A DNA stretch of 32,469 bases from Candidatus Rokubacteria bacterium 13_1_40CM_69_27 (lineage in GTDB: Bacteria > Methylomirabilota > Methylomirabilia > Rokubacteriales > CSP1-6): the NCBI GenBank assembly GCA_001917535.1, contig MNEF01000020.1, positions 44,816 to 77,284 on the forward strand. The letters run 5' to 3'. Made by a program: the position numbers and the translations under genes. Position 1 is the stretch's first letter. Every line of letters starts with the position of its first letter. The notes beneath the pieces are model-generated. The model was not told where the DNA came from. It made no database searches and saw nothing but the letters and a program-made list of their open reading frames with translations. This document shows, piece after piece, positions 8,055 to 15,314 of the stretch.

Positions 8055-8918
8055 TCACTCCGGGGACGTCTCCCGGCCGATCCTCACCACCGCGATCCGC
8101 TCCTCGGGCACCGGCGTGTCGACGTGTAGCGTGCCCTTCTCGGCGTCCATCCGGCGCACCACGGCCAGGCCGAGCGTATCACGCGCCCGATCCTCGAGCC
8201 CGACCAGGGCCGAGTCGAAGCCGCCGCCGGCGGCCTCCGCGCTCGCCACCTCCTCACCCGCGGGACCGCGGAGAACGATCCGCTCGAGGTCCAGCGCCAC
8301 CGAACGCGCCGACGCGAAATACGCCTGGAGTCGTCCCTGCCGGTACCGGCGGCGCTCCTCCGGGCCGCGGCTGCGCGCCGCGCCCGGGATCGGGAGGCGG
8401 AGCACGACGGGACGCGCGAGCTGCCGGTACGGTCGCACGATGTGCTCGCACTCCCCCGCGCGCTCCAGACACACCACCAGATCGGGGTCGGCGAGCTCGA
8501 TCTTGGCCTGCTTCAGGACACGGCCGAGCTCGCCGGCAATGAGCCCGGTCGTATCGATCAGCACGCGGTCCAGGCCGGCGTCGCGGGCGCGGTCGAGCAT
8601 CTTCCGCATGCCCCCCAGTGTGGCCGGCAGATTTCCCGCCGGCGACGTGGCCCCCACGAAGTGTAAGGCCACGACCTCGGCGTCGGCGAGCCGCGCCAGC
8701 GGCCCCCTCACGCGTCCGAGCCCGATCGTGGTGGGCGGCCCGATCTCCGACTGTCCGAGGTCGGCGTCCACGACCCCCACCGCGAGCCCGCGGGTGGCGA
8801 GCGCCTCGGCCAGCGCGGTCACCAGCGTCGTCTTCCCTGCGTCGCTCTCGCCGATGACCATCGTGACGTTCGCGCGCCGGGCATGCTCGACCGCCGTCGC
8901 GATCTCGGGTGACGTCAC
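8055..8918 (-). CDS. Clp1/Grc3-like polynucleotide kinase family P-loop protein
   Basis: The 287-residue protein has a Walker A GESDAGKT at residues 23-30. About 20 residues later comes VVDADLGQSEIGPPTTIGLG, the D-x-D-x-G-Q signature of the Clp1/Grc3/Nol9 kinases, which phosphorylate 5'-hydroxyl ends of RNA or DNA. A lid-like segment GATSPAGNLPATLGGMRKM and the strand VLIDTTGLIAGELGRVLKQAKIE follow the family order. Kinase activity is inferred, since bacterial members are mostly uncharacterised. The start is GTG at 8918, 22 bases after the aminotransferase stop, with a weak ribosome site. It ends the recG-rsmD-coaD-aminotransferase run, a set that includes RNA and DNA maintenance genes. Confidence 0.72.
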   Translation of the reverse strand: MTSPEIATAVEHARRANVTMVIGESDAGKTTLVTALAEALATRGLAVGVVDADLGQSEIGPPTTIGLGRVRGPLARLADAEVVALHFVGATSPAGNLPATLGGMRKMLDRARDAGLDRVLIDTTGLIAGELGRVLKQAKIELADPDLVVCLERAGECEHIVRPYRQLARPVVLRLPIPGAARSRGPEERRRYRQGRLQAYFASARSVALDLERIVLRGPAGEEVASAEAAGGGFDSALVGLEDRARDTLGLAVVRRMDAEKGTLHVDTPVPEERIAVVRIGRETSPE

Positions 8919-8940
8919 CGGGGCGCGCCTCGAATGCGAG

Positions 8941-10134
8941 TCACTCCAGCTTGCTGAGGGCGTCGTGCATGCGCGCCAGGCCCTGACGGATCAGCTCGGC
9001 GCTCGTCGCGTAGGAGAGGCGGACGTGAGCGTCCGAGCCGAAATCCACGCCGGGGACGACGGCCACCTGGGCGTGCTCGAGGAGGAACTCCGTCACGTCC
9101 GCCGAGCCCGCCAGCGCCTGGCCGCTGCCGGGCAGGTGCCGGCCGAACAGTCCCGACACGTTGGCGAAGGCGTAGAACGCGCCCGTGGGCATGGCGCAGC
9201 GGACGCCCGGCAGGGCGCGGAGGCCCTCGACGATGATCCGCCGCCGGCGATCGAACTCCGCCGCCATCTTGGCGATCTCGTCCTGAGGTCCGGCCAGCGC
9301 CTCCACGGCCGCCCACTGGGCGACCGACGACGGGTTGGAGGTCACCTGGCTCTGGACGTCCGTCATCCCCCGGATCAGCTCCCGGGGTCCGGCCGCGTAG
9401 CCGATGCGCCAGCCGGTCATCGCGTAGGCCTTGGAGCACGTGTTGACCACCAGCGTCCGCGCCTTGATCTCGCGGTCGAGCTGGGCGATCGACATGTGGT
9501 GGCCCTCGAAGGTGAGCGCCTCGTAGCACTCGTCCGAGACCACCCAGAGCCTCCGCTCGAGGGCCAGCCGGGCGACGGCTTCCATCGCCCGCGCCGAGAA
9601 GACCGCGCCCGTCGGGTTGTTGGGGCTGTTCAGGATGACGACCTTGGTTCGCGGCGTCACCGCGGCTCCCAGCTGCTCGGGATCCAGATCGAAGCCCGTC
9701 CGCTCCTCCGTCGGCACCGCGATGGGCATGGCCCCGACGAGCCGCGCCTGCTCGGGATACGACACCCAGTACGGGCTCGGGATCAACACCTCGTCGCCCG
9801 GGTTCAGAAGGGCCACCACCATATTGAAGAGCGTGTGCTTGGCGCCGACGGAGACCAGGACATCGGCGGGCTCGTAGTCGAGGCCGTTGTCGCGCTTGAA
9901 CTTGGTGCACACCGCCGCCTTCAGCTCGGGGATGCCGCCGACCTCCGTGTACTTGGTGTGGCCCCGCCGCAGCGCCTGAATCGCCGCCTGCTTGATGCGC
10001 TCCGGCGTGTCGAAGTCGGGCTCGCCGGCGCCGAAGGAGATCACGTTCACGCCGCGCGCCCGCAGCTCCTTGGCCTTGGCCTGCACGGCCAGGGTCGACG
10101 ACGGGGCAAGGTTCTTCAGGCGGTCCGCGAGCAC
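8941..10134 (-). CDS. Class I/II pyridoxal-phosphate aminotransferase (aspartate aminotransferase type)
   Basis: This 397-residue enzyme shows the fold-type I landmarks: ISFGAGEPDFDTPERIKQAA, HTKYTEVGGIPELKAAV, SPNNPTGAVFS (PNNP at 171-174), VSDECYEALTFEG with the PLP-binding Asp201, and NTCSKAYAMTGWRIGY with Lys235 as the Schiff-base lysine. The arginine in HVRLSYA should bind the substrate carboxylate. It most resembles the 1-gamma type aspartate aminotransferases, which may also handle aromatic amino acids or prephenate. The GTG start at 10134 is preceded by GGAGGAG at good spacing. It sits between coaD and the Clp1-like gene. Confidence 0.9.
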   Translation of the reverse strand: MLADRLKNLAPSSTLAVQAKAKELRARGVNVISFGAGEPDFDTPERIKQAAIQALRRGHTKYTEVGGIPELKAAVCTKFKRDNGLDYEPADVLVSVGAKHTLFNMVVALLNPGDEVLIPSPYWVSYPEQARLVGAMPIAVPTEERTGFDLDPEQLGAAVTPRTKVVILNSPNNPTGAVFSARAMEAVARLALERRLWVVSDECYEALTFEGHHMSIAQLDREIKARTLVVNTCSKAYAMTGWRIGYAAGPRELIRGMTDVQSQVTSNPSSVAQWAAVEALAGPQDEIAKMAAEFDRRRRIIVEGLRALPGVRCAMPTGAFYAFANVSGLFGRHLPGSGQALAGSADVTEFLLEHAQVAVVPGVDFGSDAHVRLSYATSAELIRQGLARMHDALSKLE

Positions 10135-10156
10135 GGGTTCTAGCTCCTCCGCCGGC

Positions 10157-10669
10157 TCAGGCCGGCGATTTCGGCGGGAACTTCTCCGCCAGGCGCTTCT
10201 CCACGACCGGTGGGACCAGCCCGGCGACCGACGCGCCGTAGCCGGCGACCTCCTTGATAAGCCGCGAGGAGATGTAGGTGTACTTCTCGTGGGGCATGAG
10301 GAACACCGTCTCGACGGTGCTCGACAGCTTGCGGTTCATGAGGGCCATCTGGAATTCGTACTCGAAGTCCGAGACGGCGCGGATGCCGCGCACGATGCAG
10401 TCGGCGCGCTCGCGGGCCACGAGGTCGATGAGCAGGCCGTCGAACGCCACGATGCGGAAGTTGTTCTTCAGATCCGAGGTCGCCTCGTCGATCATCTCCA
10501 GCCGCTCCTGCACCGAGAAGAGAGGCTCCTTCGACGGGTTGGCGACCACGGCCACGATCAACTCGTCGAAGATGCGCAGGCTGCGCTGGATGACGTCGAT
10601 GTGGCCGTTGTGCACCGGATCGAACGTGCCGGGATAGACCACGCGTTTGGCCACCTTCACCTCGCTCAA
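10157..10669 (-). CDS. coaD: Phosphopantetheine adenylyltransferase
   Basis: This 170-residue enzyme adenylates 4'-phosphopantetheine, the penultimate step of coenzyme A synthesis. The nucleotidyltransferase motif is YPGTFDPVHNGH (residues 12-23), and the second signature is YISSRLIKEVAGYG. RGIRAVSDFEYEFQMALMNR carries the pantetheine-site residues. The longest reading begins with TTG at 10669, with AGGCGAG upstream; GTG codons four and six residues later are also possible, so the exact start is uncertain by a few residues. It lies 27 bases after rsmD, the usual rsmD-coaD pairing in bacteria. Confidence 0.96.
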   Translation of the reverse strand: MSEVKVAKRVVYPGTFDPVHNGHIDVIQRSLRIFDELIVAVVANPSKEPLFSVQERLEMIDEATSDLKNNFRIVAFDGLLIDLVARERADCIVRGIRAVSDFEYEFQMALMNRKLSSTVETVFLMPHEKYTYISSRLIKEVAGYGASVAGLVPPVVEKRLAEKFPPKSPA

Positions 10670-10696
10670 TCAGGCTCGCCTGCGAAGATCTTAAAG

Positions 10697-11251
10697 CTAC
10701 CCTCCGGCTCGAAAGAAAGTCAAGGTTGTCTCCCCGAATCGCCGCGTTCGATACGCGCGGAGGACGCCGATCTCCGGGGCCGGCGGCTGCTTGGTGCGAT
10801 GCTGGGCCACGACGACGCCGGCCGGCCCCGTCACCGGGCCGGCGCCGAGCGCCACCAGCGTGGCCGCCGCCAGATCGGTCTCGTAGGGAGGGTCGAGGAA
10901 GGCGATCTCGAACCGCTCTCCCTCGCCGGCCAGCCGCTCGAGGGCGCGAAGGGCGTCCTCCCGGAGCACGCGCGCGCTGCCCTCGAGCGCGAGGGCCGCG
11001 ATGTTCCGCCGGAGCGCCGCCACCGCCCGGGCATCGCGCTCCACGAAGGTGGCATGGGCGGCGCCCCGCGAGAGCGCCTCCAGGCCGACGCCGCCGGCTC
11101 CCGCGAAGAGATCGAGTACGCGGGCGCCCTCGAGCCAGGGAGCCAGCGCATCCAGGAGGGCGAGCCGGACCTGGTCGGTGGTCGGGCGCGTTGCCGGACC
11201 GCGCGGCGTGACGAGCCGCCGGCCCTTCAGCGCTCCCGCGAGGATCCTCAT
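10697..11251 (-). CDS. rsmD: 16S rRNA (guanine966-N2)-methyltransferase
   Basis: The 184-residue protein begins MRILAGALKGRRLVTPRG, the conserved RsmD N-terminus. It has the SAM-binding motif LDLFAGAGGVGLEALSRGA (about residues 46-64) and the catalytic DPPY at 120-123. RsmD methylates G966 of 16S rRNA in the assembled small subunit. The N-terminal PTTDQVRLALLDAL segment is also typical (usually PTxxRVREALFN). It lies directly upstream of coaD, as in many bacteria, and is separated from recG by a long inverted repeat. Confidence 0.95.
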   Translation of the reverse strand: MRILAGALKGRRLVTPRGPATRPTTDQVRLALLDALAPWLEGARVLDLFAGAGGVGLEALSRGAAHATFVERDARAVAALRRNIAALALEGSARVLREDALRALERLAGEGERFEIAFLDPPYETDLAAATLVALGAGPVTGPAGVVVAQHRTKQPPAPEIGVLRAYRTRRFGETTLTFFRAGG

Positions 11252-11290
11252 CGCGCCGGTGCCGGCCGCCCGCCCGTGACGCGATCAGGT

Positions 11291-11508
11291 GACGTGCGCG
11301 GCGGGTCGGGGCGCGACAGGGGGTGGCGGGTGAGCGCTTCCCATGCGTTCCGCGCGGTGGCACCTCGCGCCCGGGCGTAGATGACATCAAGCCGGACACA
11401 GCGGGTCGATTCGCCACGTGCGCAACGCCAGTCGCCGACCGCGCGGACGCATGGGAGGCGCGAACCCGACAGGACCCCCTGTCGCGCCCCGAGCCAGCCG
11501 CGCACGTC
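11291..11508. repeat. Long imperfect inverted repeat between recG and rsmD
   Basis: Arms at about 11291-11358 and 11438-11508 are inverted copies. Outer blocks 11291-11324 and 11474-11508 match nearly base for base (GACGTGCGCGG, then TCGGGGCGCGACAGGGGGT). Inner blocks 11334-11358 and 11438-11461 also match (GCG, CTCCCATGCG and CCGCGCGGT on both). The centre of about 79 bp has no gene. The right arm ends on the recG stop codon; the left arm ends 40 bases before the rsmD start. It fills most of the 255-bp recG-rsmD gap and could be a MITE-like relic or an RNA hairpin. Confidence 0.85.
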
Positions 11509-13597
11509 AGCCCACCGAGGCGAGGCCGAGCTTGCCGCGCCAGCGCGCCAGCAACCCCTCGCGCAACGCCCGGTGGGCCGGATCGCGCAGCTCGGAGTCG
11601 GCGGCGATGATGGTCTGGGCCTCGCTCCGCGCCTCTTCCAGGAGGGGTGCGTCGCGCAGCAGATCGGCGACGCGAAACGCCGGCAGTCCCGACTGTCGCG
11701 TGCCAAAGAATTCGCCGGGCCCGCGCAGCTCGAGGTCCACCTCGGCGATGCGGAAGCCGTCGTTCGTCTCCACCAGCGTCTCGATGCGCCGGTGCGCCTC
11801 CCCGCTGGGATTGGCGGCATGCAGGAGAATGCAGTACGACTTCCACGGCCCGCGGCCGACGCGCCCGCGCAACTGGTGGAGCTGGGAGAGGCCGAAGCGT
11901 TCGGCGTGCTCCACGAGCATCACGGAGGCGTTGGGCACGTCGATGCCCACCTCGATGACGGTGGTCGAGACCAGGATCTGGATCTCGCGGGCCTTGAAGC
12001 GCCGCATGATCGCGTCCTTCTCGTCGAACCCGAGCCGCCCGTGCAGGAGCCCCACCGTGAGATCGGGAAAGACGTCCCGGGCCAGGTGGCGGGCCATGTC
12101 GGTGGCGGCCTTGAGGTCGACGGCCTCCGACTCCTCGACGAGGGGATAAACCACGTAGACCTGTCGCCCCTCGCGCACCTGCTCCCGCAGGAACGCGTAG
12201 ATCTCCGGGCGCTTGGTCTCGGTGCGAGCCACCGTCTTGACCGGACGCCGGCCCGGCGGCAGCTCGTCGAGCACGCTCACGTCCAAATCGCCGTAGAGGG
12301 TCAGGGCCAGGGTGCGGGGAATGGGCGTGGCCGTCATCACCAGCATGTCGGGGCGCTCGCCCTTGGCCTTGAGGCGCGCGCGCTGGGCCACCCCGAACCG
12401 GTGCTGCTCGTCCACGACCGCGAGGCCCAGCCGCCGGAACTCCACGCCCTCCTGCACGAGAGCGTGCGTGCCCACCACGCACGCGATCTCCCCGGCGGCC
12501 AGCGCCGTGCGGCGGCGCGCCCGCTCGCGGGACGGGAGCGCCGAGGTGAGCAGCGTCACCGAGACCGCGAGCGGCTCCAGGAGTTGCCGGAAGGTCATGA
12601 AGTGCTGCTCGGCCAAGATTTCCGTGGGCGCCATCACCGCCGCCTGGTAGCCCGCCTCCACGGCGGTGAGCACCGCGTGGGCGGCGACGATCGTCTTGCC
12701 GGAGCCGACGTCGCCCTGGAGCAGGCGGTGCATCGGGAAGGGCGCGGCCATGTCCTTCCGGATCTCTTCCCACACGCGCTCCTGGGCCCCCGTGAGGGCG
12801 TAGGGCAGCGCCGCCCGCAGGCCCGCCACCAGCTGGCCGCGGGGGTTCAGGGCGATGCCCTGGGCGCGCGTCGTCCGCGATCTGAGGACCGCCAGCCCGA
12901 GCTGGAGGAAGAGGAATTCGTCGAACGCCAGGCGGCGCCGGGCGACCGCCTGCGCCGCCTCCGTCTCCGGGAAGTGCGCGTCCCGGAGCGCGGTGGCGAG
13001 GGGGACGAGGCCGCGCCGCCGTCGTACCGCCTCGGGGAGGATCTCCGACACGTCCCCGGCGAAGCCCTCCACGATGTTCCACATCAGCCGGCGCAGCGGG
13101 CGCTGGGTGAGCCCCTCCGTCGTCGAGTAGACGGGGACGAGGCGGCCGGTGTGGAGCCGGTCGTCGCCGTCCGACTCCACGATCTCGAAGTCCGGGTGCT
13201 GCAGCACGATCGCTCCCTTGAAGCGCGCCACCTTGCCGTGGAGCACGAGGCGCTGGCCCCGCTTGACCACGCGCGAGAGGTAGCTGGCGCCGAACCAGCT
13301 CGCGGTGGCGTAGCCGCTCTCGTCGCGGAGCATCGCGGAGAATGGGACGCGCGAGCGCCCGGGCGGGGGCGGGCTCAGGCCGACGATGACGCCCGAGCAG
13401 GTATGCGTCTGGCCCGGCTGGAGCTTCTGGAAGGGCGTCAGCCGCGTCCGATCCTCGTGACGCAGGGGCACGAAGAAGAGCGCGTCCTCGATGGTGGTGA
13501 GCCCCTTCTTGGCGAGCAATGCGGCGCGCTGGGGCCCGACCCCCTTGAGGTACTGCAGCGACGTGGCGAGGCCCGAGGGGCCTCCTTTTTGCCTCAT
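11507..13597 (-). CDS. recG: ATP-dependent DNA helicase RecG
   Basis: This 696-residue helicase remodels stalled forks and branched DNA. An OB-like wedge domain fills roughly residues 50-150. The helicase core follows: Walker [12 protein letters not shown] (Lys301), [14 protein letters not shown] at 396-399, and [17 protein letters not shown]. Part two contains [15 protein letters not shown] and the hallmark [12 protein letters not shown]. The C-terminal [19 protein letters not shown] wedge-anchoring segment is complete. I chose the ATG at 13597 ([20 protein letters not shown]); an in-frame GTG at 13642 would add 15 unconserved residues. It is divergent from rpmB with a 65-bp gap. Its stop lies inside the outer end of the long inverted repeat. 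Confidence 0.97.
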   Translation of the reverse strand: MRQKGGPSGLATSLQYLKGVGPQRAALLAKKGLTTIEDALFFVPLRHEDRTRLTPFQKLQPGQTHTCSGVIVGLSPPPPGRSRVPFSAMLRDESGYATASWFGASYLSRVVKRGQRLVLHGKVARFKGAIVLQHPDFEIVESDGDDRLHTGRLVPVYSTTEGLTQRPLRRLMWNIVEGFAGDVSEILPEAVRRRRGLVPLATALRDAHFPETEAAQAVARRRLAFDEFLFLQLGLAVLRSRTTRAQGIALNPRGQLVAGLRAALPYALTGAQERVWEEIRKDMAAPFPMHRLLQGDVGSGKTIVAAHAVLTAVEAGYQAAVMAPTEILAEQHFMTFRQLLEPLAVSVTLLTSALPSRERARRRTALAAGEIACVVGTHALVQEGVEFRRLGLAVVDEQHRFGVAQRARLKAKGERPDMLVMTATPIPRTLALTLYGDLDVSVLDELPPGRRPVKTVARTETKRPEIYAFLREQVREGRQVYVVYPLVEESEAVDLKAATDMARHLARDVFPDLTVGLLHGRLGFDEKDAIMRRFKAREIQILVSTTVIEVGIDVPNASVMLVEHAERFGLSQLHQLRGRVGRGPWKSYCILLHAANPSGEAHRRIETLVETNDGFRIAEVDLELRGPGEFFGTRQSGLPAFRVADLLRDAPLLEEARSEAQTIIAADSELRDPAHRALREGLLARWRGKLGLASVG

Positions 13598-13617
13598 GCG
13601 CCCCGCTGTGCTATAAG
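13589..13617 (+). promoter_or_regulatory. Promoter of rpmB
   Basis: TTGCCT (13589-13594) and TATAAG (13612-13617) are separated by exactly 17 bases, giving 4/6 and 5/6 matches to sigma-70 consensus boxes. Transcription would begin near 13624, leaving a leader of about 39 bases before the rpmB start. The -35 box lies inside the first codons of the divergent recG. Confidence 0.65.
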
Positions 13618-13662
13618 GAGTCTCCGTCCCGGACGATCCCACCCAGACCCGAAGGAGCAGGC

Positions 13663-13854
13663 ATGGCTCGGCGGTGCGACATCTGCGGGAAAGGGCCCGC
13701 GGTCGGTCACAAGATCAGTCACGCGCACAAGCTCACCAAGCGGCGCTGGCTGCCGAATCTCGTCGCGATGCGGGCCCTCGTCGCGGGCAGGGCGCAGCGC
13801 GTCCGGGTCTGCACCCGCTGCCTCAAGGCGGGCAAGGTCACGAAGGTCATTTAA
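13663..13854 (+). CDS. rpmB: 50S ribosomal protein L28
   Basis: The 63-residue basic protein begins [20 protein letters not shown] and contains [11 protein letters not shown] and [14 protein letters not shown], the full L28 pattern. It is the zinc-ribbon form, with cysteine pairs C5/C8 and C50/C53. L28 binds 23S rRNA in the large subunit. AAGGAG precedes the ATG by 5 bases, and a candidate promoter lies upstream. It is a stand-alone transcription unit here: no rpmG follows, and a hairpin lies 16 bases after the stop. Confidence 0.97.
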   Translation: MARRCDICGKGPAVGHKISHAHKLTKRRWLPNLVAMRALVAGRAQRVRVCTRCLKAGKVTKVI

Positions 13855-13869
13855 GTACATGAGCACAAC

Positions 13870-13892
13870 GGGAGGGGGCATAGCCCCCTCCC
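13870..13892 (+). terminator. Hairpin terminator of rpmB
   Basis: A perfect 10-bp stem, GGGAGGGGGC with GCCCCCTCCC, has an ATA loop and starts 16 bases past the rpmB stop. No T-run follows, only GGCTGGTTGC. The palindrome core resembles hairpin H1 of the repeat family described further right, so it may be a relic of that element. Confidence 0.65.
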
Positions 13893-13903
13893 GGCTGGTT
13901 GCA

Positions 13904-13929
13904 AGGTGGGAGGCCGCCACCCCCCACCT
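13904..13929. terminator. Second hairpin in the convergent gap
   Basis: AGGTGGG (13904-13910) pairs with CCCACCT (13923-13929) around a 12-base loop that can itself pair in part (GGTGG/CCACC). It lies 12 bases downstream of the last micro-ORF stop on the minus strand and downstream of rpmB on the plus strand, so it may end the regulator/micro-ORF transcript. Confidence 0.5.
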
Positions 13930-13941
13930 GTGAAGCGGGTG

Positions 13942-13980
13942 CTACTTCTTCTTCTTGGCTGACTTCTTCTTCTTGGCCAT
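13942..13980 (-). CDS. Lysine-rich micro-ORF (12 residues, MAKKKKSAKKKK)
   Basis: The frame ATG GCC (AAG)4 TCA GCC (AAG)4 TAG encodes eight lysines in twelve residues. A very strong ribosome site, GGGAGGAGGTGA, lies 8 bases upstream of the ATG. It follows a second lysine-rich micro-ORF by 48 bases and ends the transcript of the AbiEi-like gene. The repeated unit (A-K-K-K-K, then S, then A-K-K-K-K) is an internal duplication. Nothing is known to me about such a protein. A short cationic peptide binding RNA, DNA or the ribosome is one possibility. The evidence for translation is the ribosome site and the existence of a paralogue next door. Confidence 0.6.
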   Translation of the reverse strand: MAKKKKSAKKKK

Positions 13981-14028
13981 CTACCGTCTCACCTCCTCCC
14001 TTGGGACGCGTCCACCGCTGGCACGGCG

Positions 14029-14064
14029 CTACTTCTTCTTTTTCTTCGTCGCCTTTTTCTTCAT
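14029..14064 (-). CDS. Lysine-rich micro-ORF (11 residues, MKKKATKKKKK)
   Basis: The frame ATG AAG AAA AAG GCG ACG AAG AAA AAG AAG AAG TAG encodes eight lysines in eleven residues. GGGAGGTGAGC ends 6 bases before the ATG, an almost perfect match to the 16S rRNA tail. It starts 28 bases after the stop of the AbiEi-like gene and lies 48 bases upstream of the second micro-ORF. Codon use mixes AAG and AAA, unlike its neighbour, so it is not simply a DNA repeat of that one. Two independent ORFs with the same odd composition and matched ribosome sites argue for real translation. Function unknown. Confidence 0.6.
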   Translation of the reverse strand: MKKKATKKKKK

Positions 14065-14092
14065 GGATGAGCTCACCTCCCTTCAGGGCTCC

Positions 14093-15142
14093 TCAGTAGC
14101 CCATCGCCTCGCGGCGTAGATGTTCGGCCTGCTCGGCGCCCTTGCGCTCGTAGCGCAGGAGATCGACGTAGAGCTGGGGGAGGCACACGACCTTCAAGCC
14201 CCCCTTTTCAAGCGCGCCGTAGAAGACGCCCGGATCGTAGGGCGCGAGGAGATGCAGCGTGGCCTCGGTCTCCGTCGTGGGCTGGAGCCCGAGCGCGGTG
14301 ATGACCGGGGCCGGGTCGCCTTCGAGATAGCAGTGCACCGCCGGGATCCGCATGTGGGGCGCGACCAGCGAGAGACCGGCGTTCAGGGTGAAGGCGTAGC
14401 GCCGGCCCGCCGTTTCCGCCGCCCGGGCCAGGTCGCTCATGAACTTGCGCGTCACCCGCTCGGGGATGAGGTACGAGAGGATCTCGTTGTCGCGATAGGT
14501 GTAGGACTCGCCCCAGTTCTCCAGCAGGTCGGCGGGCTTGGTGAGTCGGATCCGCTGGCGGTCGTCGCGCTCCACCCACGCCAACTCCTCGAGTCGCTTC
14601 ACGACGTTGTGCGCGTGGCCCAGGCTCACCTCGGCCGCGCGGGACAACTCCTCGAGCCGCCAGGCCCGCCCGGGCTCGGCGAGGAGCCCGCGCACCACGC
14701 GGGTCGCCCGCGGGGCGAAAAGTGAGCGCAGGGGACGCGTGGAGGGCCGCACGTTGCGCTTGCCCTCCTTCTCGACGAGGACGTTTTCGAGCGCGAGGTA
14801 GCAGTTGCCGGAAAGGTCCAGGTAGCCCAGGTTGTTGCTCTTGAGGATGCGGGCGCTCTGGGGACCGATGTAGACGGCCGTCGCCAGCGGGTAGGCCGTC
14901 GGCATCTCGCGCCGGACCTCGGTGAGCCGCGTCACGGCGGCCCGGATCTGCCGCGGCTGACCGAGGGAGCAGACCTCAAGCACGAGAACGCGCTCCTGCT
15001 CGCCCAAACGGAATTTGACCATCAAATCCGCGGTCTGGCCTCCGATCGGCACGTCGGCACTCTCCTCCCACCCCTTGGCCTGGGGGAACAGATCCCGCAG
15101 TCGCTGGCCCGCCTGCCGCCGGATCTCTGCGGATTTCAGCAT
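14093..15142 (-). CDS. AbiEi-like winged-helix regulator with a nuclease-fold N-terminal domain
   Basis: The 349-residue protein has an N-terminal region (about 1-100) that resembles a PD-(D/E)xK fold: QTADLMVKF (Asp39), then VLVLEVCSLGQPRQ (Glu56, with Cys58 where nucleases have the catalytic lysine). A winged helix follows near 145-205 (RVVRGLLAEPGRAWRLEELS, then VSLGHAHNVVKRLEEL and RIRLTKPADLLENWG). The C-terminal half (about 220-330) resembles proteins annotated as AbiEi-family type IV antitoxins. No AbiEii-type nucleotidyltransferase toxin gene lies beside it. GGAGCAAGAG precedes the ATG, and a palindrome in its leader may be its own operator. Two lysine-rich micro-ORFs follow it. A DNA-binding regulator is likely; antitoxin function is uncertain. 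Confidence 0.65.
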   Translation of the reverse strand: MLKSAEIRRQAGQRLRDLFPQAKGWEESADVPIGGQTADLMVKFRLGEQERVLVLEVCSLGQPRQIRAAVTRLTEVRREMPTAYPLATAVYIGPQSARILKSNNLGYLDLSGNCYLALENVLVEKEGKRNVRPSTRPLRSLFAPRATRVVRGLLAEPGRAWRLEELSRAAEVSLGHAHNVVKRLEELAWVERDDRQRIRLTKPADLLENWGESYTYRDNEILSYLIPERVTRKFMSDLARAAETAGRRYAFTLNAGLSLVAPHMRIPAVHCYLEGDPAPVITALGLQPTTETEATLHLLAPYDPGVFYGALEKGGLKVVCLPQLYVDLLRYERKGAEQAEHLRREAMGY

Positions 15143-15161
15143 CTTTCTCTTGCTCCATGCC

Positions 15162-15179
15162 TTTCAGCGCCTGCTGAAA
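15162..15179. promoter_or_regulatory. Palindromic operator candidate before the AbiEi-like gene
   Basis: TTTCAGC (15162-15168) and GCTGAAA (15173-15179) form a perfect inverted repeat with 4 bases between. A third half-site, TTTCAGC at 15134-15140, overlaps the start codon. The sites lie between the -10 region and the coding sequence, where a repressor would block transcription. AbiEi proteins are known to autoregulate through inverted repeats, so autoregulation is a fair inference. Confidence 0.55.
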
Positions 15180-15208
15180 CCTTAAGAACTATTGAAACTC
15201 CCTGTCAA
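15180..15208 (-). promoter_or_regulatory. Promoter of the AbiEi-like gene
   Basis: On the minus strand a perfect TTGACA (15208-15203) is followed after 17 bases by TTAAGG (15185-15180). The -10 is weak, but the surrounding sequence is clearly more AT-rich than the rest of the window. The start codon lies about 38 bases further on, past the palindrome. Confidence 0.5.
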
Positions 15209-15256
15209 GAGAAAACTTACGGGCGGGAACTAGAACACTTCGGGGGAATGACCCGA

Positions 15257-15283
15257 GAGGGGGACGGAGACACGTCTCCCCTC
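15257..15283 (-). terminator. Terminator hairpin after the metallopeptidase transcript
   Basis: GAGGGG (15257-15262) and GGAGAC (15266-15271) pair with GTCTCC (15274-15279) and the overlapping CCCCTC (15278-15283), forming a bulged stem. It lies between the end of the super-operon and the promoter of the AbiEi-like gene, where transcription should end. Confidence 0.5.
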
Positions 15284-15314
15284 GGCCCGCGCAGCGACGG
15301 GCGACCGATCTAGG

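Noticed and set aside
11381..13933. Plus-strand open frame of 850 codons opposite recG
   Set aside because: Same artefact: recG is complete on the other strand, and this frame would run through the recG stop, the rpmB promoter and rpmB itself in a different frame.
13942..14064. Lysine micro-ORFs as attenuator leader peptides
   Set aside because: A leader peptide needs a downstream gene on the same strand. Here only hairpins and the convergent rpmB follow, so attenuation of a lysine-related gene is not supported.
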